A DNA stretch of 64,000 nt from Oceanicaulis sp. HTCC2633. GTDB taxonomy: Bacteria > Pseudomonadota > Alphaproteobacteria > Caulobacterales > Maricaulaceae. The stretch spans positions 2,996,725 through 3,060,724 of the forward strand of contig NZ_CH672428.1 of NCBI RefSeq assembly GCF_000152745.1. The letters are read 5' to 3'. Position numbers and translations under genes: made by a program. The notes beneath the pieces were generated by a model. It saw only the letters and a program-made list of their open reading frames with translations. It was not told where the DNA came from and searched no databases. Shown in pieces: positions 24,891 through 33,604 of the stretch (the first letter of the stretch is position 1; each line of letters starts with the position of its first letter).

Positions 24891-26798
24891 ATGCCCGATA
24901 CCCCGCATCTTGATCAGATCAGCTCGCCGCAGGATCTGAAGAACCGCGACCTTTCCTTCCTGAAAGCCGTAGCGGAGGAGTTGCGGGCGGAAACCATCGA
25001 CGCCGTCTCGGTGACGGGCGGGCATCTGGGCGCGGGCCTGGGCGTGGTCGAGATGACGGTCGCCCTGCACCATGTGTTCGATACGCCCAGCGATATCCTG
25101 ATCTGGGATGTGGGCCACCAATGCTATCCGCACAAGATCCTGACCGGGCGCCGCGATCGCATCCGCACCCTGCGCCAGGGCGGCGGCCTGTCCGGCTTCA
25201 CCAAGCGTTCTGAAAGCGACTACGACCCGTTCGGCGCCGCGCACGCCTCGACCTCGATCTCGGCTGGTCTGGGCTTTGCCGTGGGCCGCGACCTCAAGCA
25301 CGAAGAGGGCCGCAAGGTCGTCGCGGTCATCGGCGACGGCTCCATGTCCGCAGGCATGGCCTATGAGGCCATGAACAATGCCGGGGACATGAAGAAAGAT
25401 CTCATTGTCATCCTCAATGACAATGACATGTCCATCGCCCCGCCCGTGGGCGCGATGAGCCATTACTTCGCTCGTCAGGTCAGCTCGAAAAGCTATAACT
25501 CCATCCGCAAGCTCGGGCGCGGCGTCGCCGAGGCGCTGGGCGTGAAGGAGCACGCGCGCCGGGCCGAGGAATATCTGCGCGGCATGGCCATGGGCGGCAC
25601 CCTGTTCGAGGAAATGGGCTTCCGCTATGTGGGCCCGATCGACGGCCATGACATGGACCAGCTCGTCGCCGTGCTGCGTAATGTGCGTGATGCCGGCGAG
25701 GGGCCGATCCTGATCCACGCCGTGACGCAAAAAGGCAAGGGCTATGCCCCCGCCGAAGCGGCGGACGACAAGTATCACGGCGTCGCCAAGTTCAACGTCG
25801 TCACGGGCGAGCAGCAGAAATCCAAACCGGCGGCGCCGAGCTATACCGGCGTCTTCGCCAATGCGCTGATCCAGCTCGCTGAAACCGACGAGAAGATCTG
25901 CGCTGTCACCGCCGCCATGCCGGGCGGGACGGGCGTGGACAAATTCGCCGCCGCCTATCCCGACCGCGCCTTTGATGTCGGCATCGCCGAACAGCATGCG
26001 GTGACCTTCGCCGCGGGCCTCGCCGCGGAGGGCCTCAAACCCTATGCGGCGATCTATTCCACCTTCCTGCAGCGCGGCTATGACCAGGTGGTCCACGATG
26101 TGGCGATCCAGTCCCTGCCGGTGCGCTTCGCCATCGATCGGGCGGGTCTTGTGGGCGCGGATGGCGCCACCCATGCCGGCGCGTTCGATGTGGGCTATAT
26201 GGGCGCCCTGCCGGGGATGGTGCTGATGGCCGCCGCCGACGAGGCGGAGCTCGCGCGCATGGTCGCCACGGCCAACGAGATCGACGACCGTCCGAGCGCT
26301 TTCCGCTATCCGCGCGGCGAGGGGCTGGGCGTTGAAATCCCCAAAGAGCTGATCCCGCTCGAGATCGGCAAGGGCCGCATCGTGCGCGAAGGGTCCGGCG
26401 TCGCGATCCTGTCCTTCGGCGCGCGCCTTGGAGAAGTGCTGAAAAGCGCGGACGAGCTGGCGGCCTATGGCCTGAACCCGACCGTGGCGGACGCCCGCTT
26501 CGCCAAACCGCTCGATCATGATCTCATCCGCACGCTGGTGCGTGAGCATGAAGTGCTGATCACCATTGAAGAGGGCGCAGTGGGCGGCTTTGGCGCCTTC
26601 GTTTTGCACTTCCTGGCCGAAGACGGCGCGCTCGATGCGGGCGTGAAGATCCGCACCATGACCCTGCCGGACATCTTCCAGGATCAGGACAGCCCCTACG
26701 GCATGTATGAGACCGCGGGTCTGAACGCCAAGCACATCACCGCCAAGGTGCTGGATGCGCTTGGTCGGCAGGCGGACGCGGCGGCGGCGCTGGCCTAA
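24891..26798 (+). CDS. dxs: 1-deoxy-D-xylulose-5-phosphate synthase
   Basis: A 635-residue thiamine-diphosphate enzyme condensing pyruvate and glyceraldehyde 3-phosphate, the first step of the MEP isoprenoid pathway. The TPP/Mg motif begins [20 protein letters not shown]; further hallmarks are the N-terminal [33 protein letters not shown] and [16 protein letters not shown]. Length is normal. It ends the xseB operon and its stop codon overlaps that of the convergent S41 peptidase gene by four bases (CTAA), leaving no room for a terminator. Confidence 0.97.
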   Translation: MPDTPHLDQISSPQDLKNRDLSFLKAVAEELRAETIDAVSVTGGHLGAGLGVVEMTVALHHVFDTPSDILIWDVGHQCYPHKILTGRRDRIRTLRQGGGLSGFTKRSESDYDPFGAAHASTSISAGLGFAVGRDLKHEEGRKVVAVIGDGSMSAGMAYEAMNNAGDMKKDLIVILNDNDMSIAPPVGAMSHYFARQVSSKSYNSIRKLGRGVAEALGVKEHARRAEEYLRGMAMGGTLFEEMGFRYVGPIDGHDMDQLVAVLRNVRDAGEGPILIHAVTQKGKGYAPAEAADDKYHGVAKFNVVTGEQQKSKPAAPSYTGVFANALIQLAETDEKICAVTAAMPGGTGVDKFAAAYPDRAFDVGIAEQHAVTFAAGLAAEGLKPYAAIYSTFLQRGYDQVVHDVAIQSLPVRFAIDRAGLVGADGATHAGAFDVGYMGALPGMVLMAAADEAELARMVATANEIDDRPSAFRYPRGEGLGVEIPKELIPLEIGKGRIVREGSGVAILSFGARLGEVLKSADELAAYGLNPTVADARFAKPLDHDLIRTLVREHEVLITIEEGAVGGFGAFVLHFLAEDGALDAGVKIRTMTLPDIFQDQDSPYGMYETAGLNAKHITAKVLDALGRQADAAAALA

Positions 26799-28180
26799 CC
26801 CGCCTCGATCATCGCGACGACGCGCTCGATGGCGGCCTTGTGGCCGGCGACGGGTGCGTCCTCGGGATAGATGTCGAAGGCGAGCACGGGCGGGATGCCC
26901 CGGCCTTCAAAGACATGGCCCTCGCTGTCTTCAAACACCTCGTTGGACAATTCCAGATACCAGCCATTGGGCAGGGGCTTCGCCAGCGGGGTCGAGAAGG
27001 CGCCGCGCGTGGTTCCACCCACCAGAATGACGTTCGGCCGTTGGCGCAGCATCAGGGTGGTGATCTCGCCGCCAGACACCGTCACATCACTGGTCATGAC
27101 ATAGACCGGACCCGTATAGCGCACGCCGTCATAAGGGGTGATGACATAGTCCTGATCCGCCTCGGGCGCGCCCGGCACGCTGACTCGATATCCCAGAAAC
27201 GTCTCATCGGTGAAGCGCGCCGCGATGGCGCGGGTGACGGCGTCATAACCGCCGCGATTGTTGGACAGGTCCAGAATGATGGCCTGATCATCCGCAAAGC
27301 GGGTGAGGGCGTCATCCAGCATGTCGGACAGCGCCGCGAGCTCCGCCTGAGACCACTCGATCGTGCCGGGCGTGTGCTCATGGGTGAAGCCGCCCATGGT
27401 GAAGATCTGGATATAGCCGATGGGCGCGCTGTTATCAGGCGTGATCTCGCCCACGATCACCCGGTCCGCCAGCAGCTCTGCGCCGGGGTCGAGCACGTCA
27501 TTGAACAGCTGATCGACAAGGCCATTGAGCCAGGCGCCTTCGCCCATGCCCTCCCGGATCATCGGCAGGGTGGTCCCCAGCCCGGCCTGGGCCCGGCGGG
27601 GTTCGCCGTTCACCAGCCCCACCATCTTGGTGTGGGAATCGCCCAGCGGCTCCAGAAGGCCCGCCAGGACATCCCAGAGCGCGGCCTGGCCCATGCCGTC
27701 ATGCACTTGCGGACGTGCGCGAGCCACAAGGGCGTCCCAGTTCACCCCGCGGGCCTGAAAGAAGCTGTAATGGGAGGCCATCACGCTGGTGAAAACGTCG
27801 AAGACAGCGGTTTCAGAGCTCAGATCTTCGGACCCGCAGGCTTGCGGCAGGGCGTCGAGCCGCTCGAAATGGGCCGAGGCGTCGCCGGGCAGATAGTTCA
27901 GGCGGATGGACTGGCCGTTGCGGGACGGCCGGAACAGGCGGTACTCCACCTGACCCATCATCGGCGTGCTCTCATCGGGGGCAGGGCTGGCGTAGCAGCC
28001 GGCTTGCGTATCCTGCCATCGGGTGACGCCGCGCTCGTCGATCTCGAGGATCCAGCCCTTTTCCCGGCTGTACCAGACGCCCTGGGCGCGCGGGTCGAGC
28101 GCGCCGTTCTCGTCAAAGATGGGATGGGCGGACGTCGCCCCCTGGAAAAGCGCGAACAGGAGCGTGAGGAGAAGCAGCAT
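26795..28180 (-). CDS. S41 family peptidase, exported
   Basis: A 461-residue protein with a signal peptide ([18 protein letters not shown]) and a C-terminal S41 (tail-specific protease) domain. Two family motifs are clear: [14 protein letters not shown] and [14 protein letters not shown], the latter in the position of the catalytic serine; no PDZ domain is obvious. It is probably periplasmic or surface-exposed. The ATG at 28180 is chosen because it opens the signal peptide; a GTG at 28210 would place extra residues in front. A perfect dyad at 28196-28215, matching one before the upstream tetR gene, overlaps the likely promoter. Confidence 0.83.
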   Translation of the reverse strand: MLLLLTLLFALFQGATSAHPIFDENGALDPRAQGVWYSREKGWILEIDERGVTRWQDTQAGCYASPAPDESTPMMGQVEYRLFRPSRNGQSIRLNYLPGDASAHFERLDALPQACGSEDLSSETAVFDVFTSVMASHYSFFQARGVNWDALVARARPQVHDGMGQAALWDVLAGLLEPLGDSHTKMVGLVNGEPRRAQAGLGTTLPMIREGMGEGAWLNGLVDQLFNDVLDPGAELLADRVIVGEITPDNSAPIGYIQIFTMGGFTHEHTPGTIEWSQAELAALSDMLDDALTRFADDQAIILDLSNNRGGYDAVTRAIAARFTDETFLGYRVSVPGAPEADQDYVITPYDGVRYTGPVYVMTSDVTVSGGEITTLMLRQRPNVILVGGTTRGAFSTPLAKPLPNGWYLELSNEVFEDSEGHVFEGRGIPPVLAFDIYPEDAPVAGHKAAIERVVAMIEAG

Positions 28181-28195
28181 TGGCGAACCCGAAAA

Positions 28196-28215
28196 AATGA
28201 CCGTGGTCACCTTTT
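28196..28215 (-). promoter_or_regulatory. Predicted TetR operator before the S41 peptidase
   Basis: On the minus strand the site reads AAAAGGTGACCACGGTCATT. Its core GTGAC-CACG-GTCA is an inverted repeat with a four-base spacer. It is 16 bases upstream of the S41 start codon and matches the site upstream of tetR at 16 of 20 positions or better, which suggests the same regulator binds both. Confidence 0.65.
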
Positions 28216-28243
28216 GGGTTTGCGCGATGGGAAAGTCAAGCGC

Positions 28244-28831
28244 TCAGGCGGCGGCGAGGGCCAGGATCGTGAGGATGCGGTCATCCAGCGCCGCCTTCAG
28301 GTCAAAACTCTCACCGGTGTTGAGCCATTGGCGGATGACGCCTGTGACCGTGGAAATATAGAGTGCGGCGAGCGCATCCGGCTCGATATCCCGACGGATC
28401 TCGCCGCGATCCTGCGCTGTTTTGACCAGCGTAGCGGCCTGGGTCTGGACGCGAAGATCGGTGTCGCGCTCTGTGCGCTGGATATCGTCTGACTGGGGCG
28501 CGTAAGCGTGTTTGGCGCGCCAGAGAACAGGTTCGTTGCTGGCGAAGGTCACCGCATTCTGGGCCTGACTAAGGAAGGCGGACTTCAGCGTCTGGTCCGT
28601 GTTGGCGCGGGTCATGAAGTCCGCAGCCTGCATCGCAGCATCATACCAGTCCGCCAGAATATGCGCCTTGGTGGGAAAGTGGTTGAAGAAGGTGCCCTTG
28701 GCGACGCCTGCCGCCTTGCAGATGTCGGCGATCGAGGTCTGTTCATAGCCGCAGCTGCGAAACTGCTCGAGCGCAGCCTGATAGAGCGCTTCGCGCACCT
28801 GGGCTTTCTTGGCGTCACGTAATCCGGTCAT
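28244..28831 (-). CDS. TetR family transcriptional regulator
   Basis: A 195-residue TetR-type repressor. The N-terminal helix-turn-helix is easily read in EQTSIADICKAAGVAKGTFF followed by NHFPTKAHIL; the rest is the helical ligand-binding domain. The ATG at 28831 gives the normal length, whereas the open frame extends to 28945. Dyads at 28848-28867 (before its own start) and 28196-28215 (before the S41 gene just downstream) are nearly identical, indicating autoregulation and control of the peptidase. The effector is unknown. Confidence 0.9.
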   Translation of the reverse strand: MTGLRDAKKAQVREALYQAALEQFRSCGYEQTSIADICKAAGVAKGTFFNHFPTKAHILADWYDAAMQAADFMTRANTDQTLKSAFLSQAQNAVTFASNEPVLWRAKHAYAPQSDDIQRTERDTDLRVQTQAATLVKTAQDRGEIRRDIEPDALAALYISTVTGVIRQWLNTGESFDLKAALDDRILTILALAAA

Positions 28832-28847
28832 CGGATCAGGATGCCAG

Positions 28848-28867
28848 AAAAGGTGACTGCGGTCACT
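28848..28867 (-). promoter_or_regulatory. Predicted TetR operator before tetR
   Basis: The plus strand reads AAAAGGTGACTGCGGTCACT. The core GTGAC-TGCG-GTCAC is a perfect 5+5 inverted repeat. It lies 17 bases upstream of the tetR start codon, and within the 100-base gap shared with the divergent tlyA gene. The companion site at 28196-28215 shares the A4 flank, the GTGAC/GTCA arms and the CGG centre. Confidence 0.68.
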
Positions 28868-28931
28868 CAATCGGGGATTTGGTTTTTCAGCCGGGCATGG
28901 ATAAAAGCAGCCGCCTGAAGGCGAGGACGCG

Positions 28932-29669
28932 ATGCGCGCAGACAAATACCTTGTTGAGCACGGCTATTTTGACACCCGGGCCAGGGCGCAGGCCGCCATT
29001 GCGGCGGGCAAGGTGTCCGTGAACGATGTCATCCTCGTGAAACCCTCCCAGACCATCCCGGAAGGCGCGGAGATCCTCGCCGAGGCGGCCCACCCGTATG
29101 TCAGTCGGGCGGCCCTGAAACTCGTGAAGGGGCTGGACGCTTTCGGTGTCGATCCGGCGGGCAAGCGGTGTCTGGATATCGGATCGAGCACTGGCGGCTT
29201 CACAGAGGTGCTGCTGGAGCGGGGCGCCGCCCGAGTTGTTGCTGTGGATGTGGGACGCGATCAGCTCGCCCCGGCCCTCAGAGCGCATCCGCAGGTGCTG
29301 AGCCTTGAAGGGACGGACGCACGCAATCTGACCCGCGAACTGATCGAGGATGCTGCGCCGGGGCTTCTGGTCTGCGACGCCAGCTTCATCAGCCTCGAGA
29401 AGGTGCTCGCCCGCCCGCTCGAGCTCCTGGGTGAGGGCGGTGAGATGATCGTGCTCTTCAAGCCCCAGTTCGAGGTCGGCCCGAAATTCGTGGGCAAGGG
29501 CGGACTGGTGAAGGATGAAGCGGCGGTGGAGCTGGCCAAGGAAAACGCCCGCGCGTTTTTCGCGCGGGCGTCAGTTCCGGTTCTCGGGGAAACCGGCAGC
29601 CCTATTCGCGGGGGGGACGGAAACCGCGAATATCTGTTCTACGGACGCAAGGCGTCAGCGGATCAGTAG
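28932..29669 (+). CDS. tlyA: TlyA family rRNA 2'-O-methyltransferase
   Basis: A 245-residue protein with an N-terminal S4 RNA-binding domain (MRADKYLVEHGYFDTRARAQ) and an FtsJ-like Rossmann methyltransferase domain, SAM motif LDIGSSTGGFTEVLLERGA and VVAVDVGRDQL. TlyA enzymes 2'-O-methylate cytidines in 16S and/or 23S rRNA and set capreomycin susceptibility; the older name 'haemolysin A' is historic. It is commonly found near dxs, as here. The end overlaps the convergent glycine/tyrosine-rich protein gene by seven bases. Confidence 0.93.
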   Translation: MRADKYLVEHGYFDTRARAQAAIAAGKVSVNDVILVKPSQTIPEGAEILAEAAHPYVSRAALKLVKGLDAFGVDPAGKRCLDIGSSTGGFTEVLLERGAARVVAVDVGRDQLAPALRAHPQVLSLEGTDARNLTRELIEDAAPGLLVCDASFISLEKVLARPLELLGEGGEMIVLFKPQFEVGPKFVGKGGLVKDEAAVELAKENARAFFARASVPVLGETGSPIRGGDGNREYLFYGRKASADQ

Positions 29670-30463
29670 GTGTTCGCCGGACGCCACACCCCGTCCGCGC
29701 CCTGACACATCCAGGTCACCGCGCCATTGCCCGATTGCATGTTGCGGCAGGCGTTCGCGCGGGGCGCGCTGGCGCTGGCGGTATAGCTGCGGCTCTCATA
29801 GCCGGTTTGCGATTGCGGCTGATAGGGCTGGTTCTGATAGGGCTGGGCCGGCTCGTCATAGCCATAGCTCTCGCCGCCCAGAAGCTCGCCGGAGCTCGTG
29901 GACGGATAGGAATAGCCCTGCTGGCTGTATCCGTCGTCATAGCCCTGACCGGAATAGCCATAACCCGTGTCATAGCCGCTATTGCCGTAGCCGTTGCTGG
30001 AATAGCCATATCCCGAGTTGCGCAGATGCTCGCAGCCATTGGAGCGGCCCGCCACGGCGGCGCCGGCGAGGGCGCCCAGACCTGCGCCGGCCAGAACCGC
30101 GCCGTCATTGCCGTCTTCCTCATAACGGCCCCGGCCGCGGCGATCATACCGGTCGCCCCGACGGGACCCGCGTCCGTAATGGTCGCGATGACGGTCGCGG
30201 CCCCGGTAATGGCGCTCGCGATCCCGGTCCTGACGGTCGTCATGGATCTCGGCGCCCACCACGGCGCCCAGCACCCCGCCGATGACGGCGCCGGCGACCT
30301 GGCGGTTGCGCTGGGCGGCCATGCAGGATTCATAGGTCGGTGCGGACTGGACCTGTGACTGTGCGGAATAGGTGCGATAGCTCTGCGCCTGCGCGCCGGA
30401 AGCGGCGAGCGGCAGCAGCGCGGCGCCCGTGAGGGCGGAGATGGCGAAACGTGAGCGGATCAT
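29663..30463 (-). CDS. Exported glycine-zipper, Tyr/Gly/Ser-rich protein
   Basis: A 266-residue exported protein of unknown function. A signal peptide (MIRSRFAISALTGAALLPLA, cleavage near AQA) leads to a glycine-zipper helix pair (GAVIGGVLGAVVGAEI and AVLAGAGLGALAGAAVAG) flanking a highly charged Arg/Asp/His/Tyr stretch. A low-complexity region follows in which GY, YGYS and GYD recur every few residues, and two late cysteines (NACRNMQ, TWMCQGADG) close the protein. Glycine zippers often insert in the outer membrane. The start at 30463 has AAGGAGGG upstream. A paralogue-like partner precedes it on the same strand. Confidence 0.75.
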   Translation of the reverse strand: MIRSRFAISALTGAALLPLAASGAQAQSYRTYSAQSQVQSAPTYESCMAAQRNRQVAGAVIGGVLGAVVGAEIHDDRQDRDRERHYRGRDRHRDHYGRGSRRGDRYDRRGRGRYEEDGNDGAVLAGAGLGALAGAAVAGRSNGCEHLRNSGYGYSSNGYGNSGYDTGYGYSGQGYDDGYSQQGYSYPSTSSGELLGGESYGYDEPAQPYQNQPYQPQSQTGYESRSYTASASAPRANACRNMQSGNGAVTWMCQGADGVWRPANTY

Positions 30464-30594
30464 GGTCGGACCCTCCTTGCAGGGCGCGTTCGGGCGCCGG
30501 TGTTTCAATCTACGCAAACCCTAGGCCAGCGGCCATGAGCCGGAGATGAACAGTTTGGGGCGATTGCGTGGAGTTTGCCCCGCCCGGACAGAAA

Positions 30595-30659
30595 CGGGCC
30601 CGCCACGAAGACATGGCGGGCCCGCTCCTGTCCCCGGCGCCTGTCCCCACAGGCGCCGG
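30595..30659 (-). terminator. Two adjacent perfect 11-bp hairpins
   Basis: CGGGCCCGCCA (30595-30605) pairs with TGGCGGGCCCG (30614-30624), and CCGGCGCCTGT (30634-30644) pairs with ACAGGCGCCGG (30649-30659) over a CCCC loop. Both stems are perfect and nine bases apart. They lie in the 279-base gap between two minus-strand genes, downstream of the RDH-rich gene. No T run follows on the minus strand, so termination is possible but attenuating or RNA-protecting roles fit as well. Confidence 0.55.
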
Positions 30660-30742
30660 AAGGTTCCGGCGCGGATAGAGCGTCCGCCCGGAACAGCGGC
30701 TGACGCGAGAGAGAGCGTCAAGCCACGAAAGTTATAGCCAGA

Positions 30743-31822
30743 TTACTGGCGTCGCGCCACTTCCCAGCGGCCATAGGCGTCCTGGCACATGCGCACGCGG
30801 TCATAGGTGACCCGGCCATTGGGCAGGAAGATCTCAGCATCCCCCCAGCGGCACTGCCGGGGCCCCCAGCGGTGCCAGTCGCCTGCGCGCACCACGCCGC
30901 GCACGCCTGAATAGGGGTTGGCCCAGTAATAGGGTTGGTCGGTGATGAAGGCGGATTGAAGGCCATAGCGATACTGGCCGCGGTCGCAGTCATTGAGCGC
31001 GGCGCCCAGGCCTGCGCCCACCAGCCCGCCGGCGAGCCAGGCGCCGCCATCGCCCTCACCGACCGCCCCGCCCAGCAGGGCCCCGATCAGCGCGCCCGCG
31101 ATCACCGCATCGCCGTCCGAGCGACAGAACTGGTCGGTATAATAGAAGTTGTGGCTGTTATAGCGGCGATAGCTGTCGTGATAGCGCCAGCTGCGGCCAT
31201 AGGAGGGGCGACGGTCCACATGATAGTGGATCACCCGGCGCGGCGGCGGGGCATAGCGACGATGGCCCCGGCGGTCGTCATGACCCCAGCGACGTTGGTC
31301 GCGACGGTCATAATGGTCCCGGCGGTCATTGCGGTTCCAGCCGTGATCACGACGCTGGTCCCTGCGGTCATAATCGCGGCGGTCGTGGTCGCGCCGGTTC
31401 TCCCAATGCCGGTCCCGGCGCTGCTCGTGACCGCGCCCGTCCCGACGGCCGTCATGATCGCGGCCGCGATGATCTCCGCGCTGACCGCCTCGATCATGGT
31501 CCCGGCGCTGGTCACGAGTGCGGTCGCCTCGATCCTGATCACGACGACGCTCGCGTTGTCGCTCGCCGCGTTCGCCCCGGCGGTCTCCGCGGGCCTCGTC
31601 GCGCTGGCCCCGCCGTCCATTCCGGGCGTCCTGCCCGTCTTCGCGGCGGTTCAGACGGTTCTCCCGTCGCGCCTCGCGGCGCGCTTCACGGCGCTCCTGG
31701 CGTTCTTGCTGAACGGTTTCGATCACGGCCTCCGCCGCATAGGCGGACGGCGCAAGCACGAGGCCCGGCGTCACGATCGCGGTCGACAGAAGGCATGAGG
31801 CGGCGAGGGTTTTCAGGCGCAT
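30743..31822 (-). CDS. Exported Arg/Asp/His-rich protein with glycine zipper
   Basis: A 359-residue exported protein of unknown function. A signal peptide (MRLKTLAASCLLSTAIVTPG, cleavage near AYA) is followed by about 170 residues made almost only of Arg, Asp, His, Gly and Gln, with recurring RRD, DRRD and YDRRDQ units. Then come a Tyr/His-rich part (HYHVDRRPSYGR), a glycine zipper (AVIAGALIGALLGGAVG and GGLVGAGLGAAL) and a C-terminal module with four scattered cysteines (FCRSDGD, NDCDRG, RQCRWGD, VRMCQDA). The composition suggests polyanion or metal binding in the envelope (RcnB-like proteins share the RDH bias), but this is speculation. Confidence 0.75.
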   Translation of the reverse strand: MRLKTLAASCLLSTAIVTPGLVLAPSAYAAEAVIETVQQERQERREARREARRENRLNRREDGQDARNGRRGQRDEARGDRRGERGERQRERRRDQDRGDRTRDQRRDHDRGGQRGDHRGRDHDGRRDGRGHEQRRDRHWENRRDHDRRDYDRRDQRRDHGWNRNDRRDHYDRRDQRRWGHDDRRGHRRYAPPPRRVIHYHVDRRPSYGRSWRYHDSYRRYNSHNFYYTDQFCRSDGDAVIAGALIGALLGGAVGEGDGGAWLAGGLVGAGLGAALNDCDRGQYRYGLQSAFITDQPYYWANPYSGVRGVVRAGDWHRWGPRQCRWGDAEIFLPNGRVTYDRVRMCQDAYGRWEVARRQ

Positions 31823-31986
31823 GGCATGGCCCTTTCCTGTGCTGCGGCGGGGTTCGGCCTTAATGTAAACAAACCCTAAAACCCCGAAGCTGAGCCGGAC
31901 ATGAACACGATTGTCAGAAATGGGGCGAGGACCGGACTTGCTCTGGGCGCTTGACCGCAAAGCTCTCGCCCTGCATCAGCATGCGC

Positions 31987-33258
31987 ATGAACAGACGTCG
32001 CAAAGCCGCCCCCAAACCCGTCCATGTGGAAACCCTGATCGCCGACAGCCTCGGCGCACGGGGGGACGCCGTCATGGCAGGTCCCGTCTTCACGCCCGGA
32101 TTGCTGCCGGGAGAGGGCGCGAAGGTGGAGGTGCAGGGCCAGCGGGGACGTGTGCTCGAACGCGTCAGCACCAGCCCGGACCGGGTCGAGCCGTTCTGCC
32201 CGGTGGCGGAGCGCTGCGGCGGCTGCTCGCTGCAGCACTTTGAAGAGAGCGCCTACAGGCTGTGGAAACGCCATCTCGTGGTGGATGCGCTCGAGAAAGC
32301 CGGCGTGCACGCCGAGGTGCGCATGCTGGTGGACGCCCATGGCGAGGGCCGGCGCCGCATGACGCTGCACGCCCAACGCTTTGGCGCCAAGCTGGTGGTG
32401 GGCTTTGCCGAACGGGCTGGCGACAAGATTGTCGACATCACCGATTGCCCGGTCTCGACGCCCGGCCTGCGCGCCTCCGTGCCGGGCCTGCGCAAGCTGG
32501 CTGAAGTCGCGACGCCTAAGAAGGGCCGGATCGACATTCATGTGCTCGATTGCGAGCCGGGCCTCGATGTCTCCATCCAGGGCGTCAAGGAGATCAGCCT
32601 GGCCTTGCGCGAAGCCGGAGCCGAGCTCGCGGGCAAGTACAATTGGACCCGCGTCACCATTGGCGGCGATCCGCTGATCGAGTTCGAGGCCCCGGTCGTC
32701 AAGTTCGGCGATACGAAAGTCACCCCCGCGCCCGGCGGCTTCCTGCAAGCCACCGCCGAGGGCGAAGCGATCCTCGCCGGTTTCGTGGACGAGGCGGTCA
32801 AAAGCCTTGAGGGCAAGGGCCCGTTCAAGGCGGCGGATCTGTTTGCCGGGGCGGGCGCCTTCGCCCTGCGTCTGGCGCGCACCATGCCCGTGCTGGCCGT
32901 GGAAGGGGAAAGCGGGCTGCTGCACGCTTTGCAACGCGCCGCCCAACGCACGCCCGGGCTCAAGCCTGTGGATGCACGGGTGCGCGATCTGGCGCTCGAA
33001 CCCATCACCCCCAAGGAGCTAGAAGGCTATTCGCTGGTGGTCATCGACCCGCCGCGGGCGGGCGCGAAAGCGCAGGCCGAGCGCCTGTCTGACAGCATGG
33101 TCCCGGTGATCGTCTCGATCTCCTGCAATCCCGCCACCTTCGCCCGCGACGCCGCGATTCTCATTGAGGGCGGCTACAGGATGGGCCCCGTCACCCCGGT
33201 CGATCAGTTCAAATGGACCGGCCATGTGGAGTCGGTTGCGGTGTTTCGGCGGCGGTAG
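31987..33258 (+). CDS. RNA 5-methyluridine methyltransferase (TrmA/RlmD family)
   Basis: A 423-residue SAM-dependent RNA uridine C5 methyltransferase. The N-terminal TRAM-like region (ETLIADSLGARGDAVMAGPV) precedes the iron-sulfur segment CPVAERCGGCSLQHF and the methyltransferase domain with DLFAGAGAFALRLAR, IDPPRAGAKAQAE and the catalytic-cysteine motif SCNPATFARDAAIL. The target (23S rRNA U1939/U747 or tRNA U54) cannot be told. ATG codons at 31981 and 31987 are both possible starts. It is divergent from the RDH-rich gene and is followed by a large palindrome array. Confidence 0.9.
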   Translation: MNRRRKAAPKPVHVETLIADSLGARGDAVMAGPVFTPGLLPGEGAKVEVQGQRGRVLERVSTSPDRVEPFCPVAERCGGCSLQHFEESAYRLWKRHLVVDALEKAGVHAEVRMLVDAHGEGRRRMTLHAQRFGAKLVVGFAERAGDKIVDITDCPVSTPGLRASVPGLRKLAEVATPKKGRIDIHVLDCEPGLDVSIQGVKEISLALREAGAELAGKYNWTRVTIGGDPLIEFEAPVVKFGDTKVTPAPGGFLQATAEGEAILAGFVDEAVKSLEGKGPFKAADLFAGAGAFALRLARTMPVLAVEGESGLLHALQRAAQRTPGLKPVDARVRDLALEPITPKELEGYSLVVIDPPRAGAKAQAERLSDSMVPVIVSISCNPATFARDAAILIEGGYRMGPVTPVDQFKWTGHVESVAVFRRR

Positions 33259-33280
33259 GGCGGCAAGACAGAGCTGAATT

Positions 33281-33373
33281 CCCGGGCGAGCGCAGCGCAG
33301 ACCCGGGACCTCTCTCCGCGCAAAGCGTCCGATTCTGCACGAGGCCCCGGCTCTGCGCTGCGCTTGGCCGGGG
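33281..33373. repeat. Long imperfect inverted repeat (palindrome element 1)
   Basis: The arm at 33281-33312 (beginning CCCGGGCGAGCGCAGCGCAG) is the reverse complement, with a few mismatches, of the arm at 33341-33373 (ending CTGCGCTGCGCTTGGCCGGG). The arms are about 31 bases with a 28-base loop, and each also carries its own short CCCGGG-type stem. It is the first of three large palindromes in the gap before aroC. Confidence 0.8.
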
Positions 33374-33388
33374 TTTCATTCATCTTTT

Positions 33389-33482
33389 CCTGTCATTCGC
33401 CGGTTTATCCGGCGAACCCATGCCGTGACCTGTGATAGGGCCGACCGGCATGGATCCCCCGCATGAAGCGGGGGATGACAGG
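33389..33482. repeat. Cloverleaf-like palindromic element (element 2)
   Basis: An outer stem CCTGTCAT (33389-33396) / ATGACAGG (33475-33482) encloses three inner stems: TCGCCGG (33397-33403) / CCGGCGA (33409-33415), CCATGCCG (33418-33425) / CGGCATGG (33446-33453), and ATCCCCCGC (33454-33462) / GCGGGGGAT (33468-33476). All stems are perfect. The whole could extrude as a four-way folded structure in DNA or RNA. It resembles the GC-rich intergenic repeats scattered in alphaproteobacterial genomes. Confidence 0.75.
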
Positions 33483-33494
33483 CAATAGAAACTT

Positions 33495-33579
33495 CCTCTT
33501 TCCCGGCGAAGGCCGGGGCCCAGAGCCGGACCCGAAGCGTTTGATGATCTCTGGATCCCGGCCTTCGCCGGGAAAGAGG
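33495..33579. repeat. 31-bp inverted repeat (palindrome element 3)
   Basis: The arm 33495-33525 (beginning CCTCTTTCCCGGCGAAGGCC) is the reverse complement of 33549-33579 with two mismatches, around a 23-base loop. The first 23 base pairs are perfect and contain the inner palindrome CCCGGCGAAGGCCGGG. It lies 25 bases downstream of the aroC stop (on aroC's strand), so in that transcript it would form a very stable 3' hairpin and may end or protect the aroC message. Confidence 0.82.
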
Positions 33580-33604
33580 GGGTATATAGAGGGTGTTGTA
33601 AGTC

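Noticed and set aside
24858-26735. A 625-codon open frame on the minus strand across dxs.
   Set aside because: It mirrors dxs in the complementary frame, is rich in His/Arg/Ala without any recognisable domain, and dxs itself is unambiguous. Long antisense frames are expected at this GC content.
31231-31798. An Ala/Val-rich plus-strand frame over the Arg/Asp/His-rich gene that looks like a membrane protein.
   Set aside because: The apparent hydrophobicity is the complement of Arg/Asp/His codons. The minus-strand frame has a signal peptide, Shine-Dalgarno and glycine zipper.
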